From: Gaeumannomyces sp. JS-464
Lineage: Eukaryota > Ascomycota > Sordariomycetes > Magnaporthales > Magnaporthaceae
DNA: 64,000 nt
Direction: 5' to 3'
Assembly: GCA_002197995.1 (NCBI GenBank)
Contig: NGZR01000003.1
Span: 2,480,001 to 2,544,000, forward strand
In this document: positions 24,461 through 36,633 of the stretch, one piece after another
How the letters are laid out: each line of letters opens with the position of its first letter
How positions within the stretch are numbered: position 1 is the stretch's first letter
The notes under the pieces: generated by a model
Database searches by the model: none
Seen by the model: only the letters and a program-made list of their open reading frames with translations
What the model was told of the DNA's origin: nothing
Position numbers and translations under genes: made by a program

Positions 24461-27400
24461 ATGGCGGGACCGCCATCGACCAAGAAGCAGGCCTCGCTCG
24501 TCAGCTTCTTTACCCCTAAAACCGTCAACGGCCTACGCAAGCCGCAGAACCAGCCGCCCCGACCGGAGCCCGAGGCCGAGGCGACCCCCAAGAAGACGAC
24601 CGTTGCAGCCCCTGCAAGCGAACTTGTCACCCGCAAGCGACCCCTCGAGCAAGATGCCGGCGGCGGTAACACCCGCCGGGAGCCCACACGCAAGCGGTCT
24701 AGGGTCGTCCTTGACGATAGCGACTTTGAGGACGATGCCGGGGACCAGGACCACGACGACGGGAGCTCTTACTCGCCACCAAAGCCGGGTCCCGAGACCA
24801 CAGAAGAGCCACCGAAGCAGACATCATCAAACTCGGCGAGCAGAACAGAGCGATATCTTTATGGTGGATCCCGCTCTAGTGCGAAGGCCGGCGCTGGCGA
24901 GGATGAAGACGAAGACGCGGTAACAATCCGGCGCAAGCAGGAGCTACATCGAAAGTTTGTCAAAAAGCTCGGCCACCCAGACAGCATGCTCAGGTGGAGA
25001 AGCGCACAAGCGGCCGAGGTTGCCGGTCCCGACGACGAAGACGGCGACGGCGGCGTTGACGAGGACGAGGCGCCCCCGCCGGCCAAAGGCAAGAAAAAAG
25101 GGGCCAAGACGGGAAAGCTGACGCCCATGGAGGTGCAGTTTCTTGACATCAAAAGGAAGCACATGGATACGGTGCTCATCGTCGAGGTCGGCTACAAGTT
25201 CCGCTTCTTCGGCGAGGATGCCCGCATCGCCGCCAAGGAGCTCAGCATAGTGTGCATCCCGGGCAAGTTCCGCTATGACGAACACCCCTCCGAGGCGCAC
25301 CTGGACCGCTTCGCCTCGGCGAGCATCCCCGTGCACCGCCTGCCTGTCCATGCCAAGAGGCTGGTGGCGGCCGGCCACAAGGTCGGCGTTGTGCGCCAGA
25401 TCGAGACGGCCGCCCTCAAGAAGGCAGGCGACAACCGCAACGCCCCGTTCGTGCGCAAGCTCACAAACGTCTACACCAAAGGCACATATATCGACGACGA
25501 TCTGGGCCAATCTGGCCCCACGACCGAGGGCTCGGGCGCCCCGCCGGGTGGCTATCTCCTTTGCATCACCGAGTCAGCCGCCAAGGGCGCCGGCACGGAC
25601 GAGAAGGTCGATGTCGGCCTGATCGCGGTGCAGCCGGCCACGGGCGACATCATATATGACAGCTTCGAGGACGGCTTCATGCGCAGCGAGCTGGAGACGC
25701 GGCTGCTCCACATTTCACCCTGCGAGCTCCTCATCGTCGGCGACCTGAGCAAGGCTACCGAGAAGTTGGTACGCCACCTGTCCGGGAGCGCCAGCAACGT
25801 CTTCGGCGACAGGACGCGCGTCGAGCGTGTGGCCAAGGGCAAGACTATGACGGCCGAGGCCTCATCGCACGTTACGCAGTTCTACGCCGGGAAGCTCAAG
25901 GACAATTCGCGGGACGAGCGGGCGGTCGAGCTGCTCAACAAGGTCCTGGGCCTGCCCGAGCCCGTCACGCTGTGTCTCTCGGCCATGATTACGCATCTCA
26001 CCGAGTTCGGGCTGGAGCACATCTTTGACCTGACCAAGTACTTTCAGTCCTTCAGCACCAGGTCGCATATGCTGATCAACGGCACTACCCTCGAGAGCCT
26101 GGAGGTATATCGGAACCAGACCGATCACAGCGAGAAGGGCAGCCTGTTCTGGGCGCTAGATAAGACAAAGACACGCTTCGGCCAGAGGATGCTGCGCAAG
26201 TGGCTCGGCCGCCCCCTGCTCGACAAGGAGCGCCTTGATGACCGGGTGGCCGCCGTCGAGGAGCTGTTTGAGAAGCGTGCGTCTGCCCATGTGGACAAGA
26301 TGCAGCGTCTGGTTGCCAGTATCAAGACGGACCTGGAACGGAGCCTGATCCGCATCTTCTACGGCCGATGCACCCGGCCCGAGCTGTTGGCCGTGCTGCA
26401 GACACTGCAGCGGATCGCCGTCGAGTACGCCCGCGTCAAGGAGCCCAGCGAGACGGGTTCGAGTCGCGGCTGACTACTGACGCTATCTGCTCACTGCCGG
26501 CCATCCGCGACACGGTCGTGGAGTACCTAAATCGCATCAACCCCGAGGCTGCCCGCAACAACGACAAGTACGACTTCTTCCGCGACGACGCCGGCGAGGA
26601 TGGCGAGGACAACGACATCTCCAACCACAAGCTGAGCATTGCATCAGTCGAGCAGGACCTGGACGCGCACCGAGCCGACGCGGCGGCAACGCTGGGACGC
26701 AAGAAGGCCGTTGATTACGTCACGGTGGCGGGCATCGAGTACCTCGTCGAGGTGCCCAACACGGACCTGCGCCGCGTGCCGGCGTCTTGGATCAAGATCA
26801 GCGGCACCAAGAAGCTCTCGCGCTTCCACACACCCGATGTCGTCCGCCTGATAGCTGAGCGCGACCAGCACAAGGAGGCGCTTGCCGCTGCCTGCGACGC
26901 CGCCTTCAAGGCCATGCTGGCCTCCATCGCCGACGAGTATCAGCCGCTGCGTGACGCCGTTGCCTCCCTGGCCACGCTCGACTGCCTTCTCTGCCTGGCC
27001 CAGGTGGCCGCCCTGCCCGGCTACAGCAAACCCACCATCCTGCCGTCGTCACACCCGCCCACCATCAGCATCACCGACGGCCGTCATCCCATCGCCGAGC
27101 ACACGCTGCCCGGCGGTTACATCCCCTTCACCACCACACTCGCCGCCCCGGCTCCGCTGGCCCACCTCGTCACGGGGCCCAACATGGGCGGCAAGTCGTC
27201 GTTCGTCCGCGCCCTCGCCCTCGTTGTCCTTCTCGCCCAGGTCGGTTCCTACGTGCCCGCCGCTGCCGCGCGCCTGACCCTCTCAGACGCTATCTACACT
27301 CGCATGGGCGCCAGCGACAACCTCTTCGCCGGCGAGTCCACATTCATGGTTGAGGTCGGCGAGACGGCCGCCATCCTGCGCGCCGCCACCCCCCGCTCCC

Positions 27401-27906
27401 TCGTCCTGCTCGACGAGCTTGGCCGCGGCACTAGCACTCATGACGGCGCCGCCATTGCCCACGCCGTCCTCGACCACGTTGTCCGCGAGACGCGCTGCCT
27501 GACTCTTTTCATCACCCACTACCAGAGCCTCGCCCGCGTCGCCGAGGGCCTGGGCCGCGGCCTCGTCCGCAACGTCCACATGCGCTTCACCTCGTCCAAG
27601 GCTGATAAGGCCGAAGGCGATGCTGCCGACGCCGAAGACGACGTCGACGAGGAAATCACCTTCCTGTACGAGGTCACTGACGGCGTTGCCCACCGCTCCT
27701 ACGGCCTCAACGTCGCACGCCTCGCGCGCATCCCGCGCAAGATCCTCGACGTGGCGGCCCGCAAGTCGCGCCAGATGGAGGACGAGGTCAAGATGAGGAG
27801 GCTGCGCGGCGCTGCGAAGCTCCTCGGTGACGTCTGCGATGGCTGCGACGACGACGACGCTGTTGATCAGTTGGACCATCTTATCTCCAGTATCGAGCAG
27901 CTGTGA
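24461..27906 (+). CDS. MSH3: DNA mismatch repair protein MSH3 (one frame break)
   Basis: MSH3 pairs with MSH2 (MutS-beta) to recognise insertion/deletion loops in the nucleus. The start at 24461 gives [17 protein letters not shown], where residues 10-17 (QASLVSFF) form a PCNA-interacting PIP box, typical of MSH3/MSH6. A long charged linker with basic motifs ([17 protein letters not shown]) follows. The mismatch-binding domain is [20 protein letters not shown] then [12 protein letters not shown] from about residue 216. Lever/clamp domains contain [15 protein letters not shown]. The ATPase has Walker [15 protein letters not shown] near residue 905, the AGESTFMVE signature, Walker [17 protein letters not shown], and ITHYQSLA. 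The DLGQSGP linker and KRKHMDT region fit MSH3 rather than MSH6. One missing base near 26457, between PSETG and FESRLTTDA, breaks the frame. Otherwise the gene is complete at about 1,150 residues with no intron. Confidence 0.96.
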
Positions 27907-28860
27907 TGTCTCCAGACCGTGCAATCGATCACTGGTGAAGCGAACGCTTCTCTCTACCCTTTACCAAAATTGATTCAAACTGCCACAAGCAGAAAGAACA
28001 GGATCCTCTCCATGGGGGTGTTGTAAAATTACGATAAGTAATGCATTCAGCACTTTCCCGTCGAAACCGCATTCGGGCCTGGTATCAACTGGGCCCAGAA
28101 GTCAAGGCTGTAGTAGCCTCGAGGGGTTGTCCAGTCCATATTTTTTTTTAAACGTTGTTAGGGGATTTTATTTTGGCGTTTTGCCTTCTAGGAAACAAAT
28201 AGATCCGCACCTCAGGAACTTTCTAATGCCCCCGGAGCATCCCCAGGCTCGGTGGAATAACAGAGGCATCCCAGCTACACTTTGAAAAGATATCGCAGGC
28301 ACGATACCGGCGTTTCTATTGCCCTGACGTTCGACAGCTCGTGCACAAGCACCTGTTGTGACGCTTGAGGATCTATCTTGACGATGGCTGCTGTGCACGG
28401 TGTTGAGCATACCTAGGTATTGAATGCCTGGCCGAAAGAATCACATGGCGTTCTGCTCTGATTAATTAACTAGCCACCCTCCGCCGTGTTCTCGTCGACT
28501 TTTGCCGGGTAAAAACAAGCCATGGCCAAGTGCCGGCCCAATGGTGATGCGGCCGTGTCGTGGGCTCGGACCTCGATGCTCCTTCTGGCGAGCAGCGCCT
28601 GACACTGTCCGCTGTGCAGGCTTGATATTGTAGCCAGGGAGAGCCTTCAGGAAATGTTGAAGCGAACTCGTCTTTTCTTGTCTTTTTTTTTCTGCTTCTG
28701 TGCCTTCTCAGTCTGCCGTCTACATCTATATCCCTGTTATCTTTACCCGCGAGAAATCTTGTTTCGACGTGAGCGCGCCAGATTGAGCGATCGACGGACA
28801 TCTCCTTTACATTATATCCATTTCGAGCGACGCCTGGTTCGTGGGACCGAAACGACGGCC
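27907..28860. other. MSH3 3' flank and promoter/leader of the secreted Cys-rich gene
   Basis: It contains the 12-base palindrome ATACCTAGGTAT (28409-28420) and a T-rich leader at 28674-28710. No further gene. Confidence 0.5.
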
Positions 28861-29706
28861 ATGCTTTGGGGATCCCCACGTCGGCCCGGGCCGTCTAGAT
28901 CTGTCGCAGCAGCAGCCGTCCTTACACTCCTTGCATATGCTCCAGCAGCAGTCTCGGCCATGCCTGGCTTGGCAAGGCCCACCGAGGCTGCCCCGGCCGC
29001 CCCGACGCCGCTCACAGCCGAGGAGGCAGGTGTAGAAGCTGCCGCAACCGTCGCCGCCGCCGCCGCCTATGCGACGACAAAGACACGGGTCCAGATGGGC
29101 ACGTCGACGTCGGCCACGACCATGTACCCCTGGAACGACGGCCCCAGCGAGATCACCATGATCGACGCGTCGACGGTGACGACGTACGAGCCGGGGCCCG
29201 TCACGGCCTTCCCGGCCACGGTGCTCGAGACCGAGGTGCACACGCGGCGCCTCACATCGCTCGTGGCCCGCCGCGCCGGCGTCTCGACCGGCTCCTCGTC
29301 CCGGACCTACACCCTCACGCGCACCTGGCTGGTCCACCGGCCCGACCCGGGCGCCCACCTGCCCGCCGGCGCCGCGTCCGAGCCGCGCGCGCTGCCGTGC
29401 GGGCAGTGCGCCGGGGCAAAGGAGGGGGAGGAGGACGCGCGCTGCGAGGCCAGGGGCCTCAGGACGGCGTGCCAGCGGCAGTGCGACCTGCGCGCCGCCG
29501 ACGGGAACCTGTGGTGCTACCGCCTCGAGGCGTGGGAGTACATCTACCCGGAGCTGCGCATGGGCCGCGCCTGCTGGGGCGACGCCGGCGGCAACGAGTT
29601 CATGCAGCTCAACGCGCCGTGCCGGACGGGCGACTACCGCATCGGCTGCGTGCCCTGCCGCGGCGAGGCCGTAAACTGGAACGGGGCGAATTGGATCGAC
29701 CCCTGA
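28861..29706 (+). CDS. Small secreted cysteine-rich protein (unknown family)
   Basis: A single intact frame of 281 residues starts at 28861; an in-frame ATG at 28654 lies upstream of the signal peptide and in T-rich leader DNA. Residues 1 to about 33 form a signal peptide (Arg-rich start, then VAAAAVLTLLAYAPAAVSA). An Ala/Thr-rich low-complexity region follows with TTKTRVQMGTSTSATTMYPW. The C-terminal ~95 residues hold ten cysteines: CGQC, RC, AC, QC, WC, AC, PC, GC and PC, within blocks CQRQCDLRAADGNLWCYRLE, WEYIYPELRMGRACW and FMQLNAPCRTGDYRIGC. No catalytic motif or GPI signal is visible. It is a secreted protein probably stabilised by five disulfides. I do not recognise the domain; effector-like is a description of features, not a demonstrated role. 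Codon use is very GC-rich, like neighbours. Confidence 0.78.
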   Translation: MLWGSPRRPGPSRSVAAAAVLTLLAYAPAAVSAMPGLARPTEAAPAAPTPLTAEEAGVEAAATVAAAAAYATTKTRVQMGTSTSATTMYPWNDGPSEITMIDASTVTTYEPGPVTAFPATVLETEVHTRRLTSLVARRAGVSTGSSSRTYTLTRTWLVHRPDPGAHLPAGAASEPRALPCGQCAGAKEGEEDARCEARGLRTACQRQCDLRAADGNLWCYRLEAWEYIYPELRMGRACWGDAGGNEFMQLNAPCRTGDYRIGCVPCRGEAVNWNGANWIDP

Positions 29707-29968
29707 GCGGAGGGCGATGTCGTGGCTACACTTTTTGGTTTCCGTTATTTTGACCGATGAAGGAAGGGGGTGAAACTCTATTGGGATGCACGCATGAGAC
29801 GCTAAGGAAAATGGAAAACGCAGGGAAAGGCAGATTAACCCATCCATACATCCATCCTACACAGATCCCGACCTGCTAATCGAACTCGTTTTGCTTTATC
29901 CTCTGTCGCTATTGTTCACACCTTCCCCTTGCCGCCTCGCTCTCTCTCTCCGTCTCTCCTCGCCCAAA

Positions 29969-31729
29969 TCACCGGCACTCCCAACTGGCCTCGTCGTTCT
30001 GCCTAGCCTGGTTCACAAGCACGGCCTTGCGAGGGTACGGGCACAGCTTCCTGGTCCTCGCCACCTGCCAGCTGCCAGAGTAGGCGACGGCCTTGATCAG
30101 CTCGGGGGCGACCCCGTCCTCGACCCAGGCCATCAGCTTCCGCAGCGCGTCGTAGTCCGGGTCCGACCGGAACAGCGGCGTGCCCGGGGGCGAGGGCCTG
30201 GTGAACTCGGCCGGGGCGCCGGCGACGGCCGCCAGCGCCGTCGCCTGCCCGACGCCGCCGAACATCCAGGGCGCGTTGGTCGTGGCCGGGCTGAACCAGC
30301 AGTGGCCCATGCCCGGCACGAGGAAGTAGCGGAGGAAGTCGTCGACCCCGTTGCCGCCGCCGCCGGTGACCTCGCGCGTGCGGTTGTAGTAGTGCGTCGT
30401 TGACCGCGTCGGCACGAGCCCGTCGCCCACGCCGTGGTACAGGATCGCCTTGCCGCCGCGGGCGCGGAAGGGCCGCAGGTCGAACGAGTCGGCGCTGGCC
30501 TGGCCCGGGTTGACGCGGCGCGAGTCGCGCACGACCTGCTCCGAGTACTGGCCCAGGCTCCAGGCCGTGTCGTTGTAGAGGAAGTTGCGCTCGTACTGCA
30601 CGTTAGCGACGGCCGGGTCGCCCAGGTACGTGGCCCAGTTGTTGAGCTCCGTCTCGGACGAGAGCTCCATGCCGTTGTGGACGAGCGAGCCGTCGCCCAG
30701 CGAGTAGTCCGAGTAGACGGTCTGCACCAGCCTCACCTGCTCGCTCGTCAGGCAGGACGTGGCCTGGCCCGGCCGGCAGGTGAAGGCGGTGTAGTTGAGC
30801 GCGCACAGCTCCGGGCTGCTGACGACGTTGTCCACCACGCCGTCGCGGGCGTCACATTGGAGGTTCACCTGCCGCCGCAGCGTGTCCAGGGGCCCGCCGA
30901 CCGAGGTGTCGGTCGGGTCGAAGACGAGGGAGCCGTCGGACCGGAGGTTGTCCTTGCCGATCTTGGTGGCCCATGGCATCAGGTGCTTGGTGTCCCACGC
31001 GGGCGCCCCGATCAGCGCCCCGTCGAAGCTGTCCGGTTCGCCCTGGATCGCCTTAAGCGCCTGCCGGCCACCCGTAGAGCAGCCGGTGAAGGTAGGAGCG
31101 CCGCAGCTGCGAGCCGTAAAAGCCCGCGGTGATGTGCTTGGCCGCAGCTACCGACCCGCGCACAGCACGGTAGCCCCATTCGTACAAATCTGCCGGCTTA
31201 CCGCGGCCCCAGGTTAGGTCAAAACCGGCCGAGTTATGGCCCGTGTCGGTGGACATGGTGGCGAACCCATAGTGCGGGGCCGAGGCCATGAAGGGCCAGT
31301 TGATGCCGCCCAGGAACCCGCCGTTGCCGACGGCGAGGAAGGCTCGGCCGTTCCAGGCTCCCGATGCCGTGGGCAGGAAGAGGCCGAAGCGGAAGTCCGA
31401 GGCCGGCTGGTCGGTGGCATTGCGCACGCGCACGATGACGGCGCACACGGCCGGCAGCCGCGTGGCCGGGTAGGGCGCGCCCAGGTTTCTCGTGCCCTCG
31501 CCGAAGCTGCCTCCAGCGCCGACGGATGAGGCCCGCTCCAGGGTCAGGGTGACGCCCGCCTGGGGAAGGACTTGAGGATAGGGGCGATGCCTTGGCTGTT
31601 GCAGGACACTGCCGCTGCAGCTGCGGCATCTCCCCGCAGGTCCTCATGGCCATCGGGCAGCGGCGCCGGGATCCCGTTGACATGGCGAGTGGCCAGCAGC
31701 CCAAGGGCAAGCAGAAACGCCGATACCAT
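29969..31729 (-). CDS. Tannase/feruloyl esterase family protein (frame-broken)
   Basis: This is a secreted alpha/beta hydrolase of the fungal tannase-feruloyl esterase family, which removes ferulate or gallate esters from plant polymers. The start at 31729 gives a signal peptide (MVSAFLLALGLLATRHVNG). Family blocks follow: GNGGFLGGINWPFM, YGFATMSTDTGHNS, DLYEWGYRAVRGSVAAAKHI, the nucleophile elbow GCSTGGRQALKAIQ, FDGALIGAPAWDTKHLMPWA, ILYHGVGDGLVP (catalytic Asp) and FLVPGMGHCWFSP (catalytic His). The Cys next to the Ser (CS) and next to the His (HC) form the CS-D-HC signature described for this family. A calcium-loop-like Asp-rich segment (CDARDGVVDN) is also present. Two frame breaks occur, near 31560 after the signal region and near 31097 just before GCSTGG, where one C appears to be extra. 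It is tail-to-tail with the secreted Cys-rich gene 262 bp away. Confidence 0.92.
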
Positions 31730-33835
31730 GATGATGACCGTGGCTGATACTGATTCCGATAGTGGTTCGACAGTGTTATTATTAGCAGCAGTCCCACGGA
31801 GTGGCGGGCCAGATGCAGACGGTTTCCGCTTGGGACCCCGGGACGACGCCCGTCCAGAAAACGAGGATCTGCGGGTTTTAATATAATTTTTATATCAGCG
31901 TCCCGCCTCTCCGGCATGCTTCAATCTCTCATTCCATATCCTCGGGGCTCTTCCCTACTTTGGAGCCATCATGGTGGCTGCTTGTCCCGCGTGTCTGATG
32001 CCCTACGGCAGCAGGGCGGTCTTGTGATCGTCCAGAATAGGGAGGTGGCTCGGTTCCCAGGCTGAGGCGCCGGTCAGCATGACCAGCAAACACGCGTAGA
32101 GAGTGGGAGGTCCAGCAGTCGGTCGGGCCGTACTATTGTCTGCAGAGCGGCAGGACGACAAGCAATATTGCAACCACGGGCGCTGGAGCTAGCGGCGGTC
32201 GTGGCCAATGACCAGCCTCTGCATGCGGTGCGAGGCAACCAGCTCGGTGATCGGTACACCAACTTCTTTCGTATCCCGCCTTGGAGGATCCAGGCCAGCG
32301 AGGCACTGCGAGCTTATAACTAACTCCGACAGAAGCGTGGCCGTGTCCCGTGCCGTTCGCAGCTGCGCGGCACGGCCGGATATTGGGTGGACGGCGTAGT
32401 CGGGGTCAGACTAATTAATGAAGCGGCCTCGCCTAAAATTCGCATATTAAACATGACAGTATCCCGGTTACCAGAAGAACATGTCAGCAGCAGCAGTGGC
32501 TGGTGCCTTGGGCTTCTCGTGTCGTTCGGTCAGGTCATCGGGTGAGCATGGTTTGAAGCAATTTAATTCCAGCGCCCGACAGATCGATGAGCCCTGGGCA
32601 GCAACGCGCCGAGTAAGCCGTCAACACTGTTCCTCTGAGAGGCTGTGCTGCCAGTCTTCCAGGGGTGCGCGGAACCGTCGCAGCAGAACTGTGGCTTTCG
32701 GCTTTCGTGATGCTCGAATTCACCGACGACCAATTGGTGTAATCCCTAGGCCAATTCATCTTACATCATTGCATGACTGAAGCACGTTTTTGCTGTCAGA
32801 ATGTGCGTACCTAAATGAAGAGCCCATCCAAATTTGCAGGCAGAAAATGCCAGGCGGTCGAGAGATGCAACCCCCTGGCTGGCCCAGCCTATCTGCGTAT
32901 CGAGTTTCGACAATGGTGGGTTCATCCACCCACCACTTGGCTTCTCGAAAAAGGAAATTCTGGGGAAAGCTAGCAGGAAAACACACACGAGATGGATCAG
33001 CCGCCACTTTCTGCATGGACCCTTCATCAGTTCAAGTTCAGGTGCTCGTCGTCGGCATTTTTAAAACAGGTGGGTGTCAGAGATGGTCACCCGGGATTGC
33101 GGTAACTTTGCACTTGATCGACTGGTCTAGGCCAGGGCATCGCGTATTCCAGAACGGCAGCAAAGTTTCTGTGCGTCTTCCCAAAACGGTATGGAGTGTT
33201 GAAAAAGCTGTCCTTGGTAGCAGCTCAAATGGCGAATCAACAAGAATATTAAACTCGGGTTGATGAGAGGTTCTAAGGCAACCTGAGCGCCTAGTACTGT
33301 CAAGATTTAATGACAGTAGTACTCCTACTTGCTTTTCTGGCCGTAGTTGTTAACGTTTATGGTGTAACTCAAATTCAAGCTGGGCAGACGTTGTTAAAGA
33401 GAATGACAACTAGTTCTAGTTGCCCTTGTTGGGAATAAACGGTAGCTATTGTAATACCTCCTTTTTAAATCTTGTGTTTCTAAAAGACTGCACACTGAAG
33501 CTTTGTAATACGCGTGTGTGACACAGGGAATAAATATAAGGCAGAAACTGCTGACGTATCGGAACGCGTTTGAAAACTAAATTTCAAGTTTGACTCTATT
33601 GTACGAACCGAGTCTCTTTTAACGTTAGGGGTAAAGACGAAACCGAAAATAGGGAGAATGGAGAACATGAAATGTGAAAAAAAGGAAAGAAAACAAGCCT
33701 GCCCAGAACTCGAAGTTTCAGCGGCTGTCTCAAAATAGGTAGGAAAAATCGACAGGACCAAGCATTCAGACTAAACTCGTCTAGCGTGAAAGAAATACAA
33801 CATACAACGCCCAAAGCTCCCACCCAGTCCATCCC
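31730..33835. other. 2.1-kb spacer with an AT-rich segment
   Basis: No gene supported. The segment at about 33280-33790 is visibly poorer in G+C than the rest of the window and begins with the inverted repeat listed separately. Confidence 0.5.
33293..33323. repeat. Imperfect inverted repeat in an AT-rich segment
   Basis: AGTACTGTCA at 33293-33302 faces TGACAGTAGTACT at 33311-33323, separated by 8 bases. The arms pair except for a three-base bulge. It opens a stretch (about 33280-33790) visibly richer in A/T than its surroundings. It could be a hairpin or a remnant of a mobile-element end; neither is shown. Confidence 0.4.
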
Positions 33836-34865
33836 TCAAGTCACAGAAAGCTTCCTCATATCAAAGCTCCGCTTCCACTCCTCAAACGCCGACGGCCTCC
33901 GCCCCCTTGCCTTGCCGTCCTCCCCCGGCGCGGGGCTGCTCCTGCCGCTTCCGGCGGGGCTGGCGCCGAACAGGCCGAGCAGCTGCTGCGAGAAGCTCCT
34001 GCGGCCGGGCGGGGCCGCCTGGACCATGACCTTGAGGTCGAGCTCGTCCCGCTCGCCGGGGACGCGGACCGTCACCAGGCCGCAGTCGGAGAAGCGCAGG
34101 CCCGAGAAGAAGATGTAGCCCATGGGGCCGGCCAGGGCGCTGACGGGGGTCCGGTGGCGCGCCGCGAGCGCCAGGCCGTGCGCCACCAGCTGCGCGCGCG
34201 TGGCCGCGGAACCGGTGCGACGGCCGCGTCGCCGTCAGGACCAGCACCATCTGGGGCCCGTACCGGCCGAGCAGCGGGCCGTCGGCGCCCCGCGTCGCGA
34301 GCTGGACGGCCTCGGCCACGGCGGCGAGGCGCGCGGCCGACGAGACCTCCTCCTTGGTCGGGGTGGCCGTGGCCGTCTCACCTGCCGAGCGGGAGGAGTC
34401 GGCGGCGTGGCGGAGGCCTGCGTTTGTCGTTGTCATTAATTGGCGCCCGTTCTGATAAAGTGAGGTCAAGGGAAAACAGAGCCTGAAAACGAATGGGCAG
34501 GTAGATAAAGAATTGAGAGACGAAGTGAAGCAGTAAAGTAAGCAGCAAGACTCACTGTTTTGGAAGGCCACAAAGTCACCCCCTTTCCCGCTATCAATGT
34601 CCTCGACGGACGTAGGCAGGCTCCAAACGGCCAAGGAGGCGGGCTTCCCCGTCTCGGGGTCGTCGGAGATGGTGACGAGCCACTGGTTCTTGTCGTCACT
34701 GGCCTTGTCGTCGAGCCAGAGCTGGAGGGCGTCGTCGACGAGCTGGACGGCGCCGCCCTGGCCGAGCGGGAAGCAGTACTTCCACACGTGGTCCGACGGG
34801 AGCCCGGTGAGGAGGATGCTCCTCATGTCGGGGATGTCGCGCTCGGTCGCGTTCCGGACCGGCAT
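33836..34865 (-). CDS. GNAT-family N-acetyltransferase (frame-broken)
   Basis: The start MPVRNATERDIPDMRSIL and the following PSDHVWKYCFPLGQGG and WLVTISDDPETGKPASLAVW are typical of small fungal GNAT enzymes. The acetyl-CoA-binding part carries GPQMVLVLTATRPSHR, then GHARAQLVAHGLALAARHRT in the next frame, which stands in for the R/Q-x-x-G-x-G/A loop. It ends with VSALAGPMGYIFFSGLRFSD and a basic, Ser-rich tail. A 104-bp intron fits at 34452-34555 (gtgagt...atcag), but the downstream exon is out of phase by one base. A second break lies near 34225 inside a GC repeat. The acetyl acceptor is unknown. No signal peptide is seen, so it is probably cytosolic. The only close neighbours are spacers of about 1.8-2.1 kb on each side. 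Confidence 0.75.
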
Positions 34866-36633
34866 GGCTTGGTTTGAGTGTGGGGGTGGGCTCGAGGTGG
34901 GCGTTTGGGAGGGCCTATTGGATGGGGATAGGGAAAAGGCTTGGTTCGGGCCTTGGAGGGGATCTGGATAGGACTTGGGGATGGGGCAGATGGGGAAGTT
35001 CCCGTTTTCCGCTTTTTGTCTCTATTCTTTTTTTTTTGTCCTTGTCCCTCCTTTTATTTTGTCGTGGTTTTTATCTTGTGGTCTTTTTATATCACCAGGT
35101 TTTCCTTGTTATCGAACGCACTCCCTGGGCTGTCGACGGCCGTCAGGACTAAAGTCCCGGTGCGATTCGACAAGCGACACAAGAAGGGGAGCGGCCCTCT
35201 CTGCAGACTGATGGACGGGCACGTTAAAATACTACAGCTGCGAGGCGCCCTTTGCCGTCATCGACCGGGGCGTGGGCGGCCGCAGAGGGTAGCGCGCTGT
35301 GGCGGGTTCTGGCTGGGTCTGGATGATACCCCTGGCTGCCTGCCGCTCACGGCTGCTGTTTGTAAACAATATCGCGAGCCCAGCTTGCCCGGGCTACCTC
35401 GAGATAATGCACGAGTGCATCACGCACCACCCACCCGAGACCCGGTCGGTACACCATCTGCATGCAACCCTGCCACCTCAGTGGCCGCGCGGCTGGCACG
35501 CGGGCGCTGCTTCTCTCCTCCTCCGCTCTCCCTCTCTCCAAAACCCACCTCGCTGGGGCCGGCAGGGTAGGCAGGTCGACAGCCAGGCGGGCCAGCACGA
35601 CTGCCGATCCCCGGGCTTGGGGGAGGGCGGGCCCTGTCCAATGGGGAGGGTGTTTGTAATTCCTGCTTTTGGGGCAACCTGTGCAAAGGCCTAGCGCCCT
35701 CACTGGCCGCCAGGCAAGAGCCAAGAAAATAGACTGGCCCGCCCGGCGGACGGGGCAGGACAGGCCAGACCATGGCAGGGAGCGTCTGCGCACACACAGC
35801 CATCGCCTGACCCGCATGTGCGTGTGTGACGACTTTGCGCCCAAATGACAACAGAGGCCGGCTTGGCATTACACGGGCGGCCTCCCGGCAGCCTCTCGGG
35901 ATTGGCCTTTGTGATTTTTTTTTGGTTCGCATTGCGGTGAGGAAAAGAGGGAGGGTTGCATTCCCCCGACGCGCTCCCATGTCTTTTGTTGCTGCGACGT
36001 AATTGCCCACCAACAGGCTGGGGGAGGGGAAGCCATGGCAGCAAGACGGGCCGCCGTCTTGGGAGGGTTGGCGACGCGAGATCGATCGGCCAAGTTCCGA
36101 GGGCGAGAACGGAGAGAAATGCGGCAGTGGCGGGGTTTTTTATTTTGTGACGGGAATCGATGCGCCGATTGAGGTTGCTGTCTGTGGTCAATTGCGTGTG
36201 TTATCCCGCATCCTCAGCGTTGATCAACCTCCAGCTATTGAGAGCTGCAAGCTGATGAGCTCCTCCAGAGGTGAGGGGCACCCCGACCTCGGTCATTGAC
36301 ACACTGGTGATCCGCATTGCAAATCACATGCATGTATTTGACATCACAAAATACAATTTGAAAGAGGCAAAGCTTTGAAAAAGAGGTATTTTTGTGTTGA
36401 ATGTATTTACAATCTCGCGCGAGCCGCGAGCAGTGTATGCCTTCCGACCGTGACAATGAGACAGCCAGACGGAATTTCAGCCCATACTATATACAATGCG
36501 AATAAAAGATCCTGTGTTCGGTGGTTGCACCAGTGCCAAATCGTTTCCATATCCAAAACCCATGACAAAATCAGCCTGTGGGAAGACATGGCTGAGAGGA
36601 GAAAATAAACGGAAGCCTCAAGGAGTGAGTCGC
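34866..36633. other. Spacer, GNAT promoter and AA9 3' flank
   Basis: G-rich then T-rich sequence lies just upstream of the GNAT gene (34880-35100). Longer frames at 35347-36191 have no motif and are not called. Confidence 0.5.

Noticed and set aside
24042..24923. 293-codon frame beginning with Val-Cys-Gly-Glu-Ser repeats
   Set aside because: The repeats are only the translated 15-bp minisatellite, and the rest overlaps MSH3 in the wrong frame.
26448..26475. GGTTCGAGTC resembling a tRNA B box
   Set aside because: It is MSH3 coding sequence at the frame break and has no A box or acceptor stem around it.
28807..29847. 346-codon minus-strand frame
   Set aside because: Antisense shadow of the secreted Cys-rich gene, with low-complexity Arg/Gly content.
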